From assembly GCF_014197035.1 (NCBI RefSeq), contig NZ_JACIEU010000007.1:62001-126000 (forward strand): a stretch of 64,000 bases of DNA, written 5' to 3'. The stretch is from Sphingobium scionense. Lineage in GTDB: Bacteria; Pseudomonadota; Alphaproteobacteria; Sphingomonadales; Sphingomonadaceae. Position 1 is the stretch's first letter. Every line of letters starts with the position of its first letter. Below, piece by piece: positions 26,367 through 35,870 of this stretch. A program made the position numbers and the translations under genes. The notes under the pieces are model-generated. The model searched no databases. It saw only the letters and a program-made list of their open reading frames with translations, and was not told where the DNA came from.

Positions 26367-27257
26367 TCAGGTGCGGGGGCGGGCCTGGCGGTAGCTGCCC
26401 AGCACGCGCACCCATTTGGTGTGGAATTCCAGCTCGGCGAGCGCGCGGTCGACCGCCGGGTCGCCCGGCATCCCTTCGATATCGCAATAGAATTCGGTCG
26501 CGGCAAAGCTGGCGCCGCGCTGGTAGCTTTCCAGCTTGGTCATGTTGACGCCATTGGTGGCAAAGCCGCCCATCGCCTTGTAGAGCGCGGCCGGGATATT
26601 CTTCACCTCGAACAGGAAGGTGGTCATGACCGGGCCGACGCCCGCCGCCGGCGCCTTGGGCTCGCGCGCCAGCACCAGGAAGCGGGTCATATTGTCGTCG
26701 CTATCCTCGATATTCTCGGCGATCAGGCGCAGGCCATAGATTTCGGCGGCCAGATAGGGGGCGATCGCGCCCTCGCCCGGCGCGCGCGTCTCCGCCACCA
26801 GCGCGGCGGCGCCGGCGGTGTCGGCATAGGCGACCGGCTGGATGCCGCGCTCGCGCAGATAATGGCGGCACTGGCCCAGCGCCTGCGGATGGCTGATCGC
26901 GCTTGTCACCGGCACCGTGTCGGGCGCCATCAGGCAGTGGCGGATGCGCAGGAAATATTCGTCGACGATGTGCAGCCCGGATTCGGGCAGCAGGAAATGC
27001 ATGTCGGCGACGCGGCCGTGCAGGCTGTTCTCGATCGGAATGATCGCCCGGGCGGCAAGCCCGTTGCGCACGGCATCGATCGCATCCTCGAACGCAAAGC
27101 TGGGCAGCGGCACGCAATCGGGGGCGTAGCCGAGCGCGGCCAGGTGCGAATTGGCACCGGGCGCGCCCTGATAGGCGACGGCGCGCGCCGGATCGGCAGC
27201 GGCCTTTTGCGACATGTCGGCGACCAGCGCGCGAGCGGGGGCGGGATAATTTTCCAT
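26367..27257 (-). CDS. pheA: Prephenate dehydratase
   Basis: Converts prephenate to phenylpyruvate in phenylalanine synthesis. The 296-residue, stand-alone dehydratase (no chorismate mutase domain) has AYQGAPGANSHLAA (about 28-41), IPIENSLHGRVADMHFLL (about 73-90), SHPQALGQCRHYL and the catalytic DNMTRFLVL (about 194-202). A C-terminal ACT domain (FLFEVKNIPAALYKAMGG, about 217-234) suggests feedback inhibition by phenylalanine. The start MENYPAPARALVADM was chosen at the ATG 27255-27257; further upstream the frame lacks homology. It is divergent from the cytochrome c gene with a 172-nt gap. Confidence 0.95.
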   Translation of the reverse strand: MENYPAPARALVADMSQKAAADPARAVAYQGAPGANSHLAALGYAPDCVPLPSFAFEDAIDAVRNGLAARAIIPIENSLHGRVADMHFLLPESGLHIVDEYFLRIRHCLMAPDTVPVTSAISHPQALGQCRHYLRERGIQPVAYADTAGAAALVAETRAPGEGAIAPYLAAEIYGLRLIAENIEDSDDNMTRFLVLAREPKAPAAGVGPVMTTFLFEVKNIPAALYKAMGGFATNGVNMTKLESYQRGASFAATEFYCDIEGMPGDPAVDRALAELEFHTKWVRVLGSYRQARPRT

Positions 27258-27429
27258 GCGTGCCTGCGCGCTTAGGCAGTTGGGGCACCGCGCGCAAGCA
27301 TCGGCGGGGCGGCACGGCTCGAAAAGCGCCACGGCGGGTTGCGCCATCGCGGAAGCCCCATTATGGCAAGGCCCTAAGTGGGGGAGCGCAAGACAGCCTC
27401 CATAACAAAGATGCGAGGGAATTCTGCGG

Positions 27430-28053
27430 ATGGGCGATCGTTTCAACACCGTTGCAGGGTGGGCGTTGTTTGCAGGCATCATCGCGCTGGGTGGCGCGAT
27501 CGTCAGTTCCAAATATTTCCACGATGAACGGCCCGAAAAAATGGGCTACGCCATCGAAGGCGTTGAGGTTGAAGGCGAAGGTGGCGGCGACAGCGGCCCC
27601 GGCCTCAACACATTGCTCGCCAGCGCGGATGTCGCGGCCGGCGAAAAGGTGTTCGCGAAATGCGCCGCCTGCCACACCGTCAACCAGGGCGGCGCCAACG
27701 GCATCGGCCCCAATCTCTATGCCACCGTCGGCGAAGGCATCGGCCAGGGCAAGGGCGGCTTCGCCTTCTCCGAAGCGCTCAAGAGCAAGGGCGGCGAATG
27801 GAGCTTCGAGAATCTCGACCATTGGCTGAAGAGCCCGCGTGAATTTGCCCCCGGCACCAAGATGACCTTTGCGGGCCTTGGCAATCCGGCCGATCGCGCC
27901 AACCTGATCGCCTGGCTGAACACCCAGGGGTCCAACCTCCCCCTGCCCGCCGCCGATGCCGCGCCCGCCGCTGCCGACAATGCGGCACCGGCCGAAGGCG
28001 GCGACAATGAAGCCAACGCGACCGAGGCCCCGGCCGAGAACGCGGCACAGTAA
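27430..28053 (+). CDS. Membrane-anchored class I cytochrome c (CycM/c552-like)
   Basis: The 207-residue protein has an uncleaved N-terminal anchor (about residues 9-28), a short acidic linker, and a mono-heme cytochrome c domain (about 65-175). The haem-binding CAACH is at about 78-82, GPNLYATVG follows, and the axial Met lies in GTKMTFAGL. The tail is Ala/Pro/Asn/Glu-rich low complexity. Such membrane cytochromes pass electrons from the bc1 complex to the terminal oxidase in alphaproteobacteria. The start MGDRFNTVAGWALFAGI agrees with the family. Confidence 0.92.
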   Translation: MGDRFNTVAGWALFAGIIALGGAIVSSKYFHDERPEKMGYAIEGVEVEGEGGGDSGPGLNTLLASADVAAGEKVFAKCAACHTVNQGGANGIGPNLYATVGEGIGQGKGGFAFSEALKSKGGEWSFENLDHWLKSPREFAPGTKMTFAGLGNPADRANLIAWLNTQGSNLPLPAADAAPAAADNAAPAEGGDNEANATEAPAENAAQ

Positions 28054-28083
28054 ATTCAGGAAGGGCGCGGCCGGGAGCTTCGG

Positions 28084-28890
28084 CTATCGGCTGCGCACCG
28101 CCGTCACCCCGCGTGCCGCATCCAGCGCCACGACCAGATCGGCCCGCCCCGGCATTTCCGCCAATATATGCCGGGTCAGCCGCTCATAATGCTGGATGAA
28201 GCGGGCGACCTCCCCATCGCTCATGACCGCACTGCCGCCGCCGGCCGCGCGCAATGCCGCCTCCTGCTGCGTCCGCCAGCCCTGCACCACGTCGAACCCC
28301 GGCGCCGCCAGCAGCGCCAGCGCATCGATCCGCCCGAACAGCGCCTGATACTCGTCCGCCAGCGCCGCATTGACGAAACGCCGCCAGCGCCCGTCGCCAT
28401 CCTCGTCCCGCTCCAGCGCGTTGACCGGAGCGACCAGTTCGCCAGTCTCCTGCGCCCGCGCGCCCACGCACCAGCCCTCCAGGATCAGCAGCCGCAGCCC
28501 CGCCCCCGCCTCCGGCCACGCCGCTTCGGGCAAGCGATCATCCACCGCCTTGTCAAAGCGCGGCAAGCACGCCGCCCGCCCCGCCGCCAGCGCGTCCAGC
28601 ACCCGCAGTCCCAGCGCGACATCATGCGTCCCCGGCACACCGCGCGTCCGCAGCAGCGGATGCACGTCCTGCGCCAGCCCTTCCCGCTCAGCCTTGGTCA
28701 GATACAGATCGTCGATCGACAGGATCGCGCTCGCCACGCCCCGCGCGCGCATGCGCGCCTGCAACCCCTGCGCCAATGTGCTCTTGCCGCTGCCCTGCGC
28801 TCCGCACAGGCCCAGCACGGCCAGGCCATCCTTGTCTTCCAGCAGGCACAGCGCGAGGCGATCGACCGCATCGAGCGCCGTCGCCGCCAT
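28084..28890 (-). CDS. GLYK-type P-loop kinase (probable D-glycerate 3-kinase)
   Basis: The 268-residue protein has Walker A GLCGAQGSGKSTLAQG (about 27-42), then SIDDLYLTKAERE (about 58-70), HPLLRTRGVPGTHD (about 76-89) and PRFDKAVDDRLPE, with EGWCVGAR around 137-144. This order matches plant/bacterial D-glycerate 3-kinases of the uridine-kinase-like superfamily. Substrate assignment is by family only. The ATG at 28888-28890 was chosen as it starts just before the kinase fold. It lies 2 nt downstream of the CNNM gene stop, so is probably in the same operon. Confidence 0.82.
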   Translation of the reverse strand: MAATALDAVDRLALCLLEDKDGLAVLGLCGAQGSGKSTLAQGLQARMRARGVASAILSIDDLYLTKAEREGLAQDVHPLLRTRGVPGTHDVALGLRVLDALAAGRAACLPRFDKAVDDRLPEAAWPEAGAGLRLLILEGWCVGARAQETGELVAPVNALERDEDGDGRWRRFVNAALADEYQALFGRIDALALLAAPGFDVVQGWRTQQEAALRAAGGGSAVMSDGEVARFIQHYERLTRHILAEMPGRADLVVALDAARGVTAVRSR

Positions 28891-28892
28891 GG

Positions 28893-30209
28893 TCAGAGCT
28901 GCGCGACCAGCAGCTTGTCGATCTTGCGCCCGTCCATGTCGACAATCTCGAAACGCCAGCCCTGGTCCTCGGCGTGGTCGCCGACTTCGGGCAGACGCCG
29001 CAGCAGCCACAGGACATGGCCCGCGACCGTCGCATAATCGCGGTCCTCGGACAGGTCGATGCCGATTTTCTCGGCCAGTTGGTCGATCGCCATCTGGCCC
29101 GACACCAGCAGGCTGCCATCCTCGCGCTCGACCACATCGGGTTCGTCATAGACGTCGCGGTCCGACGCGAAATGGCCGGCAATGGCGGACAGCAGGTCGG
29201 CCGGCGTCACGATCCCCTCGAAATGCCCATATTCGTCATGGACCATCACCATCGGCACGTCGGACTTGCGCAGCACTTCCAGCGCATCCATCGCATCGAC
29301 CTGATCGGGCACGACCTCCGCCTTGCGCAGCAGCGCCTCGACATTCAGCGCCTCGCCCCGGAACAGCGCGGTCATGATGTCGCGCGCCTGGACGATGCCG
29401 ATGATGTCCTCCACCGATCCGCGCCCCACCGGCAGGCGGGTATGCGGCGTTTCCAGCAGGCGCAGGCGAATCGTCGCCTCGTCGGCGTTGATGTCGATCC
29501 AGTCGACATCCATGCGCTGCGTCATCACCTCGCGCACCGGTCGGTCGGCCAGCCGCACGACGCCGGAGATGATCGCCCGCTCGCTCTCCTCGATGATGCC
29601 CGACCGGCTCGCCTCGGCAACGATCAGGTGCAGTTCCTCGACGGTCACATGATGTTCGGATTCGCGGTCCAGCCCCAGCAGCTTGAAGATCAGGCTGCTC
29701 GACTTGTCGAGCACCCACACCACCGGTGCAGTCAACTTTGCCAGCCACAGCATCGGAGTCGCCACCAGCGCCGCGATCGGCTCGGGCTGGCGCAGTGCGA
29801 ACTGCTTGGGCACCAGCTCACCGACGATCAGGGAGGCATAGGTCGTCAGGCCGATGACCAGGGCAAAGCCCAGATTTTCCGCCATGTTCGGCGCCAGGCC
29901 CAGCGCCTGCAACCGCTCGCCGGTCGGCCCGCCCAGGCTGGCACCCGAATAGGCGCCGGATATGATGCCGATCAGGGTGATGCCGATCTGCACCGTCGAC
30001 AGGAACTTACCCGGGTCAGCCGCCAGTTCCAACGCCGATCGCGCACCGCGCTTGCCGGCTTTCTCCATCGCCTGCAAGCGTGGCCTGCGCGCCGAGACGA
30101 TGGCCAGCTCCGACATCGCGAAGACGCCGTTCAGCGCCACCAGCGCAAGGATGATGATGATGTCTACCCAGGGAAAGGGCGTCGAAGCGGGAGGGGGGAT
30201 CGTGGCCAT
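28893..30209 (-). CDS. CNNM-transmembrane / CBS-pair protein (CorC/HlyC family)
   Basis: The 438-residue protein has an N-terminal CNNM domain with about four membrane helices (about 14-170; NGVFAMSELAIVSARRPRL and VGELVPKQFAL are family signatures). A CBS pair follows (about 208-330, VREVMTQRMDVDWIDI) and then a CorC_HlyC domain (about 350-435). The family is linked to Mg/Co efflux and is often annotated as a hemolysin homologue; haemolytic activity is not implied. It is divergent from the OmpA gene. Confidence 0.9.
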   Translation of the reverse strand: MATIPPPASTPFPWVDIIIILALVALNGVFAMSELAIVSARRPRLQAMEKAGKRGARSALELAADPGKFLSTVQIGITLIGIISGAYSGASLGGPTGERLQALGLAPNMAENLGFALVIGLTTYASLIVGELVPKQFALRQPEPIAALVATPMLWLAKLTAPVVWVLDKSSSLIFKLLGLDRESEHHVTVEELHLIVAEASRSGIIEESERAIISGVVRLADRPVREVMTQRMDVDWIDINADEATIRLRLLETPHTRLPVGRGSVEDIIGIVQARDIMTALFRGEALNVEALLRKAEVVPDQVDAMDALEVLRKSDVPMVMVHDEYGHFEGIVTPADLLSAIAGHFASDRDVYDEPDVVEREDGSLLVSGQMAIDQLAEKIGIDLSEDRDYATVAGHVLWLLRRLPEVGDHAEDQGWRFEIVDMDGRKIDKLLVAQL

Positions 30210-30354
30210 GGTGGTCCCCTCCCCTATAACCTTTATTCTTTCGATTTCACAACCATCGCATCATCATCCGTTCAGTTCACTTGTGGAACAATATCCGGAT
30301 TGGGTTATTAGGGAGGCATCCATCCACCAAGGATGCCATAGACAAGGGAATAAG

Positions 30355-31038
30355 ATGATGAGGATTTCGCACCGGATCCTGGGTGCCGCCGGCCTTGCCG
30401 CGATGCTGGCTACCACGGCCTGCACGACCGACCCCGAAACCGGGCAGAAGCGCATGTCGAAGGCGGCGATCGGCGGCATCGGCGGCGCGCTGGGCGGCTA
30501 TCTGCTGGGTGATCTGGTCGGCGGCCGGCATGACCGCACCGAAAAGATCCTGGGCGCCGGCATCGGCGCGATCGCGGGCGCCGGCATCGGCTCCTATATG
30601 GACGAGCAGGAACGCAAGCTGCGCCAGCAGACCGCCGGCAGCGGCGTCGACGTGATCCGCCAGGGCGACGACCTGCTGCTGCGCATGCCCTCGGGCATCA
30701 CCTTCGCCTTCAACGACGCCAGCGTCCAGCCGCAGTTCCGGCCCACGCTGGACGAGGTCGCATCGATCCTGTCGCAATATCCCAAGACCTATATCGACGT
30801 TTATGGTCATACCGACAGCGACGGGTCGGATGCCTATAACCAGACGCTCTCGGAACGGCGCGCCCAGTCGGTCGCCAATTATCTGAGCAGCCACGGTGTC
30901 CAGTCGGCGCGTATCGCCACGCGCGGCTTCGGCGAGAGCCAGCCGATTGCGTCGAACGCGACCGAGGAAGGCAAGGCATCCAACCGCCGCGTCGAAATCA
31001 AGATTTCGCCCGTCACCGAATCCGACGTGCGCAATTGA
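30355..31038 (+). CDS. OmpA-family lipoprotein with glycine zipper
   Basis: The 227-residue protein has an N-terminal signal with a lipobox-like TTAC (about 18-21). A glycine-zipper segment follows (GGIGGALGGYLLGDLVGG and GAGIGAIAGAGIGSY, about 37-80). The C-terminal OmpA domain (about 105-220) shows FNDASVQPQF, YGHTDSDGSDAYNQTLSERRAQSVANYL and GFGESQPIASN, which bind peptidoglycan. It probably tethers the outer membrane to the wall. The tandem ATG start (30355 or 30358) follows an AAGGGAATAAG region. The frame extends far upstream antisense to the CNNM gene, which was disregarded. Confidence 0.9.
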   Translation: MMRISHRILGAAGLAAMLATTACTTDPETGQKRMSKAAIGGIGGALGGYLLGDLVGGRHDRTEKILGAGIGAIAGAGIGSYMDEQERKLRQQTAGSGVDVIRQGDDLLLRMPSGITFAFNDASVQPQFRPTLDEVASILSQYPKTYIDVYGHTDSDGSDAYNQTLSERRAQSVANYLSSHGVQSARIATRGFGESQPIASNATEEGKASNRRVEIKISPVTESDVRN

Positions 31039-31093
31039 TCGAGCGCCGGGCCGCCTGCGGGTGGCCCGGCATCCCGAAGTGGCCCTCGGACCA

Positions 31094-31135
31094 CCAATCA
31101 GGTGTCAGATTGGAAACTATCCAATTCCAATCAGG
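31094..31135. promoter_or_regulatory. Clustered CCAATC repeats, candidate operator
   Basis: CCAATCAGG occurs twice in direct orientation (31094-31102, 31127-31135). The dyads CCAATC-N8-GATTGG (31094-31113) and TTGGA-N5-TCCAA (31110-31124) lie between them. All are 60-100 nt upstream of the luciferase-like gene, where an operator would lie. Confidence 0.4.
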
Positions 31136-31195
31136 CGGTTGCAGGCAGGATCGCCAAGGCCCAGCTCATAGCCCAGAGTTCAAGCTGGAAGGGCT

Positions 31196-32215
31196 ATGAT
31201 GAAGAAGATCGGTTTCCTTTCCTTCGGCCATTGGTCGCAGGCCCCCTATTCAGCCACCCGTTCGGCCAGCGACGTGCTGCTCCAGTCGATCGACCTGGCG
31301 GTCGCGGCCGAGGAACTGGGCGCGGACGGCGCCTATTTCCGGGTCCATCATTTCGCGCGTCAGCTCGCCTCGCCCTTCCCGCTGCTCAGCGCCATCGGCG
31401 CGAAGACCAGCCGGATCGAGATCGGCACCGGCGTCATCGACATGCGCTATGAAAACCCGCTCTACATGATCGAGGATGCGGGCGCGGCCGACCTGATCAG
31501 CGGCGGGCGGCTGCAACTGGGCATCAGCCGGGGCTCACCCGAACAGGTGATCGATGGCTGGCGCCATTTCGGCTATGCTCCGGCCGAAGGACAGAGCGAT
31601 GCCGACATGGGGCGTCGCCACGCCGAAGTCTTCCTGCGACTGCTGAACGGCGAGGGCTTTGCCCAGCCCAACCCCAACCCGATGTTTCCCAACCCGCCCG
31701 GCCTGTTGCGACTGGAGCCGCATTCGGACGGGCTGCGCGACCGCATCTGGTGGGGATCGGCCTCCAACGCCACCGCGGTCTGGGCCGCCCAGATGGGCAT
31801 GAACCTGCAAAGTTCGACCCTGAAGGCCGATGAGAGCGGGGAGCCCTTCCACGTCCAGCAAGCCCAACAGATCCGCGCCTATAAGGAAGCCTGGAAAGCG
31901 GCCGGCCACACACGCGCGCCGCGCGTCTCCGTCTCCCGCTCGATCTTCGCGCTGATGAATCAGGAGGATCACGACTATTTCGGCCGGGGCGACAGCAGCG
32001 ACCATGTCGGCGTCATCGACAATATGCGTGCCGTCTTCGGCCGCTCCTATTCGGCCGAACCGGAACAGCTGATCGAACAGCTCCGGGCCGACGAGGCGAT
32101 CGCCGAAGCCGATACGCTGCTACTGACCGTGCCGAACCAGCTGGGTGTTGCCTATAATGTCCATGTGATCGAGGCTATTCTCCAGCACATCGCCCCCGCC
32201 CTTGGCTGGCGCTGA
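31196..32215 (+). CDS. Luciferase-like (LLM class) flavin-dependent oxidoreductase
   Basis: The 339-residue TIM-barrel flavoenzyme starts MMKKIGFLSFGHWSQ and shows VAAEELGADGAYFRVHHFARQ (about 34-54), IEIGTGVIDMRYENPLYMIED (about 76-96) and the flavin-site sequences GGRLQLGISRGSP and WWGSASNATAVWAA. Such enzymes use FMNH2 and oxygen on varied substrates; the substrate is unknown. It has its own promoter region with clustered CCAATC repeats and no obvious operon partner. Confidence 0.88.
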   Translation: MMKKIGFLSFGHWSQAPYSATRSASDVLLQSIDLAVAAEELGADGAYFRVHHFARQLASPFPLLSAIGAKTSRIEIGTGVIDMRYENPLYMIEDAGAADLISGGRLQLGISRGSPEQVIDGWRHFGYAPAEGQSDADMGRRHAEVFLRLLNGEGFAQPNPNPMFPNPPGLLRLEPHSDGLRDRIWWGSASNATAVWAAQMGMNLQSSTLKADESGEPFHVQQAQQIRAYKEAWKAAGHTRAPRVSVSRSIFALMNQEDHDYFGRGDSSDHVGVIDNMRAVFGRSYSAEPEQLIEQLRADEAIAEADTLLLTVPNQLGVAYNVHVIEAILQHIAPALGWR

Positions 32216-32260
32216 CGCATCCCGGCTGATTGGACGCCCTGCCCGTTGCAGCGCGTCCAA

Positions 32261-33211
32261 TCAGAACTGGTCGGCGATATCCATCAGGCCCAGCAGCTTG
32301 CGCGGCGCGATCTGGCGCCAGCTCGCGTGGAGCCGCTCGCCGATATGCTCCCAGTCGGTATCGCCCAGGTCCAGGCGAATGCCGACCCAGTCATTGCCGA
32401 AATAGGCGGGGCGATAATAGCGGTCCGGGTCGGCCTCGATCAGAGTCGCCTGTTCTTCCGGCGCGGTGGTCTTCACCAGCACGGCAATGATGCCGTCGCC
32501 ATGATGATCGCGGGTGAAATAGGCGAATTTCTTGCCCTTGACGATGCCGAAGCAGGGCATGCCGTGCGACACGATCTCATCCGCCTGCGGCAGGGCCAGC
32601 GCGGCCTCGCGCACCTTGTTGAGCAGCCAGTCGGGCTGGCGCTCGCGGATGACGAAATCGGCCAGCGTGCGCGAATAGAGCTGATGTTCGGCGATCAGGA
32701 TACGCCCCGCCAGGCTGTCGGCGGTATCGCCGGGCAGGATCGCCACCGGCGTCTGGCCCAGCACCGGGCCATCGTCCAGTTCGGCGGTGACGATATGGAC
32801 CGAACAGCCGGCATGGCTGTCGCCCGCATCGATCGCGCGCTGGTGGGTATCGAGGCCCTTATATTTGGGCAGCAGGCTGGGGTGGATGTTGAGCATCCGG
32901 TCTTCCCAGCCGGACACGAATTCGGGCGACAGAAGCCGCATATAGCCGGCCAGCGCGACATATTGGACGCCCGCGGCACGCAGTTGCGTGTCGATCACCG
33001 CGTCGAACTCGGCGCGCTTTAGCCCCTTGTGGCTCTGGCCAAAGGTAGCGATGCCCTCGGCCGCGGCAAGCGCCAGGCCGGGGGCTTCGGGATCATTGGC
33101 GGCGACCAGCACGATCTCGAACGGACAGTCCTGCGCCTTCGCCGCATAGAGCAGCGCCGCCATGTTCGAGCCACGGCCGGAAATCAGGACGCCGATCTTT
33201 GCTTTGGTCAT
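32261..33211 (-). CDS. purN: Phosphoribosylglycinamide formyltransferase fused to MmcQ/YjbR domain
   Basis: The 316-residue protein has two parts. Residues about 1-185 are GAR transformylase (third step of purine synthesis) with SGRGSNMAAL, YVALAGYMRLLSPEF, the catalytic-loop HPSLLPKYKGLD (Asn/His) and the active-site Asp in ELDDGPVLGQ. Residues about 195-316 are a YjbR/MmcQ-like domain (GMPCFGIVKGKKFAYF...YFGNDWVGIRLD). Stand-alone PurN is about 200 residues, so this is a true fusion: no stop or frameshift separates the parts. The role of the added domain is unknown. It lies downstream of purM on the same strand across a repeat-filled gap. Confidence 0.92.
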   Translation of the reverse strand: MTKAKIGVLISGRGSNMAALLYAAKAQDCPFEIVLVAANDPEAPGLALAAAEGIATFGQSHKGLKRAEFDAVIDTQLRAAGVQYVALAGYMRLLSPEFVSGWEDRMLNIHPSLLPKYKGLDTHQRAIDAGDSHAGCSVHIVTAELDDGPVLGQTPVAILPGDTADSLAGRILIAEHQLYSRTLADFVIRERQPDWLLNKVREAALALPQADEIVSHGMPCFGIVKGKKFAYFTRDHHGDGIIAVLVKTTAPEEQATLIEADPDRYYRPAYFGNDWVGIRLDLGDTDWEHIGERLHASWRQIAPRKLLGLMDIADQF

Positions 33212-33220
33212 TTCAAAACT

Positions 33221-33391
33221 CCGTTCGTCCTGAGTAGCCGCTGAGCTTGTCGAAGCGGCGTATCGAAGGATGTTCGCGCTGGGGCGGGATGCTTCGATAC
33301 GGGCCTTCGACTTCACCATGTGTGAAGTTTACCCTGAGCGCCTGCTGCAAGCAGGCAGTCGAAGGGCTCAGTCCCTACTCAGCACGAACGG
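33221..33391. repeat. Nested palindromic repeat (BIME-like) between purN and purM
   Basis: Outer arms CCGTTCGTCCTGAGTAG (33221-33237) and its inverse (33375-33391) pair with one mismatch in 17. Inner inverted pairs include GTATCGAAG (33260-33268)/CTTCGATAC (33292-33300) and several GAGCTTGTCGAAG-like units typical of sphingomonad REP sequences. It fills the 189-nt gap; a foldback of the purM-purN transcript could affect purN expression. Confidence 0.8.
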
Positions 33392-33400
33392 TCCTTTTTA

Positions 33401-34495
33401 TCAGCCCAGATGCGTGGCCGACCAGTCGGCCTTCGCGCTCCAGGTTTCGGCGCTGCCCTTGACGGTGCAGCCCTTGTCGCCTTCGCTGACGGTGCCGACG
33501 CGGAACACGGTTTCGCCCGCATCCTCCAGCGCCTGGGTGACGCCCGCGACATGCGCCTCGTCCACGGACAGGATCATGCCGATGCCGCAGTTGAAGGTGC
33601 GCGCCATTTCTTCCGGCTCGATATTACCCTGTGCCTGAAGGAAGGCCATCAGGCGCGGCTGTTCCCAGGCGTCGGCATCGACCGTGGCATGGGCGCCATC
33701 GGGCAGGACGCGCGGGATATTCTCCAGCAGGCCGCCTCCGGTGATGTGCGCCAGCGCGTTGATCATGCCGGCGCGAACCAGCGGCAACAGGCTCTTCACA
33801 TAGATTTTGGTCGGCGCCATCAGCGCGTCGATCAGCAGCACTTCATTATCGAAGATCGCGGGGCGGTCGAGCTTCCAGCCCTTGTCGGCGGCGAGGCGGC
33901 GGACCAGCGAGAAGCCGTTGGAGTGGACGCCCGAGGAGCCGAGACCGATCAGCACGTCGCCGGCCTTCACCTTGTTGCCGGTCAGCGCCTTGGAGCGCTC
34001 CACCGCGCCGACGCAGAAGCCCGCCAGGTCATAGTCGCCGTCGCTGTACATGCCCGGCATTTCGGCGGTTTCGCCACCGATCAGGGCGCAACCGGCCTGG
34101 CGGCAACCCTCGGCGATGCCGGCGATGACGCGCTCGGCGACGCCCGACTCCAGCTTGCCGGTGGCATAATAGTCGAGGAAGAAGAGCGGCTCGGCGCCCT
34201 GCACGATCAGGTCGTTGGCGCACATCGCGACCAGGTCGATGCCCACGCCGTCATGGCGGTCATGGTCGATCGCCAGCTTCAGCTTGGTGCCGACGCCATC
34301 ATTGGCCGCGACCAGCAACGGGTCGTCATAGCCCGCCGCCTTCAGGTCGAAAAAGCCACCGAAACCGCCCAGTTCGGCGTCCGCGCCGGGACGTCGGGTG
34401 GCCTTGGCCAGCGGGGCGATGGCACGGACAAGGGCGTTGCCCGCGGCGATGTCGACGCCAGCCTTGGCGTAGCTGTAGGATTCGTTGTCGCTCAT
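33401..34495 (-). CDS. purM: Phosphoribosylformylglycinamidine cyclo-ligase (AIR synthetase)
   Basis: ATP-dependent ring closure forming aminoimidazole ribotide in purine synthesis. The 364-residue product starts [20 protein letters not shown]. It has [33 protein letters not shown] (about 42-75), [37 protein letters not shown] and [18 protein letters not shown], all conserved PurM motifs, and the [16 protein letters not shown] segment near residue 255. The ATG at 34493-34495 gives the family start. It is divergent from the DUF2066-type gene (91-nt gap). Confidence 0.96.
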   Translation of the reverse strand: MSDNESYSYAKAGVDIAAGNALVRAIAPLAKATRRPGADAELGGFGGFFDLKAAGYDDPLLVAANDGVGTKLKLAIDHDRHDGVGIDLVAMCANDLIVQGAEPLFFLDYYATGKLESGVAERVIAGIAEGCRQAGCALIGGETAEMPGMYSDGDYDLAGFCVGAVERSKALTGNKVKAGDVLIGLGSSGVHSNGFSLVRRLAADKGWKLDRPAIFDNEVLLIDALMAPTKIYVKSLLPLVRAGMINALAHITGGGLLENIPRVLPDGAHATVDADAWEQPRLMAFLQAQGNIEPEEMARTFNCGIGMILSVDEAHVAGVTQALEDAGETVFRVGTVSEGDKGCTVKGSAETWSAKADWSATHLG

Positions 34496-34586
34496 GGGCC
34501 AGCGCCCTAGAGCAATAGCGTCGAAAACGGAAGGCTGCATGGGTTGGCGCTTGGCATGCGGGGCTAAACTCGCCAAAAGGACGCCC

Positions 34587-35870
34587 GTGATCCTTGCCAA
34601 GACTCTTCGTCGCCTGTCGTTCCCGCCAGCGCTTGCCCTCCACGCCCTTTCCCGCCCGGCGCAGATCGCCGGCGCGGTGGGAATCGGGCTGGTCGGCGCT
34701 GCGCTGTTCGCCCAGATGGAGGGCGAACGCGGCGTCCCGCCGATCGCCAGCGGCGGCGATTATGAGGTGCGCGGCGTGAAGGTGGACGTCCAGGCCGGCA
34801 GCGCCGATGCGGCCCGCTATGCCGGCTGGCGACTGGCCCAGCGCCAGGCGTGGAAGATGCTGTGGACCCGCACCCATGGCGGCACCGGCGTGCCGGGCCT
34901 GTCCGATTCGCAGCTCGAAGCCATGATCTCGGGCATTGAGGTCGAATATGAGCAGGCCGGCCCCAATCGCTATGTCGCGACGCTCGGTATCTTGTTCGAC
35001 CGCGCGCGGACCGGCCAGTTGCTGGGCGTTTCCGGCAATGTCATGCGCTCGCCGCCGCTGCTGGTGATTCCGGTCATGTGGGATGGCGGCTCCGCCGTAT
35101 CCTATGAGCGGGTCAATGAATGGCAGAAGGCCTGGGCACGCTATCGCACCGGCGACAGCGCGATCGACTATGTCCGCGTCGCCGGCTCGGTCGCTGATCC
35201 CGTCCTGCTCAATGCCGGCCAGACCGGGCGGCGCGGCCGCCTGTGGTGGCGCGTGCTGCTCGACCAATATGGCGCGGCCGATGTGGTGATCCCGATCGTC
35301 CGGCTCGACCGGCAATGGCCCGGTGGCCCGGTGACGGCCAATTTTACCGCCCGCTACGGTCCCGACAACAGCCTGATCGGCAACTTCGCGCTGCGCGCCT
35401 CGAACGACAGCGGCATCCCGCAGATGCTGGACGAGGGTGCGCGCCGGGTCGACGAGCTTTATATCCGCGCGCTCAATGACGGCCGCCTGCGGCCCGATCC
35501 GTCGCTCGTGATCGAGGAACCGGTCGATCCCAATGCATTGGTGATCGAGAATGCGATCGAGGCGCCGATCGAGGCGGTCGACATCCCCCTGCCGACGGCT
35601 GGCGCCAGCATCGCCAGCTTCGCGATCCAGTTCGACACGCCGGACGTCGGATCGGTGAGCGCGGGCGAATCGGCCGTGCGCGCCATTCCGGGCGTGCGAT
35701 CGGCCGCGACCAGCAGCCTGGCGCTGGGCGGCACGTCAGTGATGCAGGTCAGTTTCGAAGGCCCCGCCGACGCGCTGCGCACCGGATTGCAGGCGCGCGG
35801 CTACACCGTTGCAGCCTCCGGCAACACCATGCGCATTTCGCGCCGACAGGCGCCCGCAGGACAGCCATGA
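34587..35870 (+). CDS. DUF2066-like exported protein
   Basis: The 427-residue protein has an N-terminal signal or anchor (about residues 18-38), then a DUF2066-like region (about 45-290: [62 protein letters not shown]). The C-terminal part is separate (about 340-420, ending [19 protein letters not shown]) and resembles a small heavy-metal-associated-like ferredoxin fold without its Cys pair. Function is unknown. The GTG at 34587-34589 was chosen because AAAGGA lies 5-6 nt upstream. It overlaps hdaA by 4 nt (ATGA), so they are co-translated. Confidence 0.78.
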   Translation: MILAKTLRRLSFPPALALHALSRPAQIAGAVGIGLVGAALFAQMEGERGVPPIASGGDYEVRGVKVDVQAGSADAARYAGWRLAQRQAWKMLWTRTHGGTGVPGLSDSQLEAMISGIEVEYEQAGPNRYVATLGILFDRARTGQLLGVSGNVMRSPPLLVIPVMWDGGSAVSYERVNEWQKAWARYRTGDSAIDYVRVAGSVADPVLLNAGQTGRRGRLWWRVLLDQYGAADVVIPIVRLDRQWPGGPVTANFTARYGPDNSLIGNFALRASNDSGIPQMLDEGARRVDELYIRALNDGRLRPDPSLVIEEPVDPNALVIENAIEAPIEAVDIPLPTAGASIASFAIQFDTPDVGSVSAGESAVRAIPGVRSAATSSLALGGTSVMQVSFEGPADALRTGLQARGYTVAASGNTMRISRRQAPAGQP

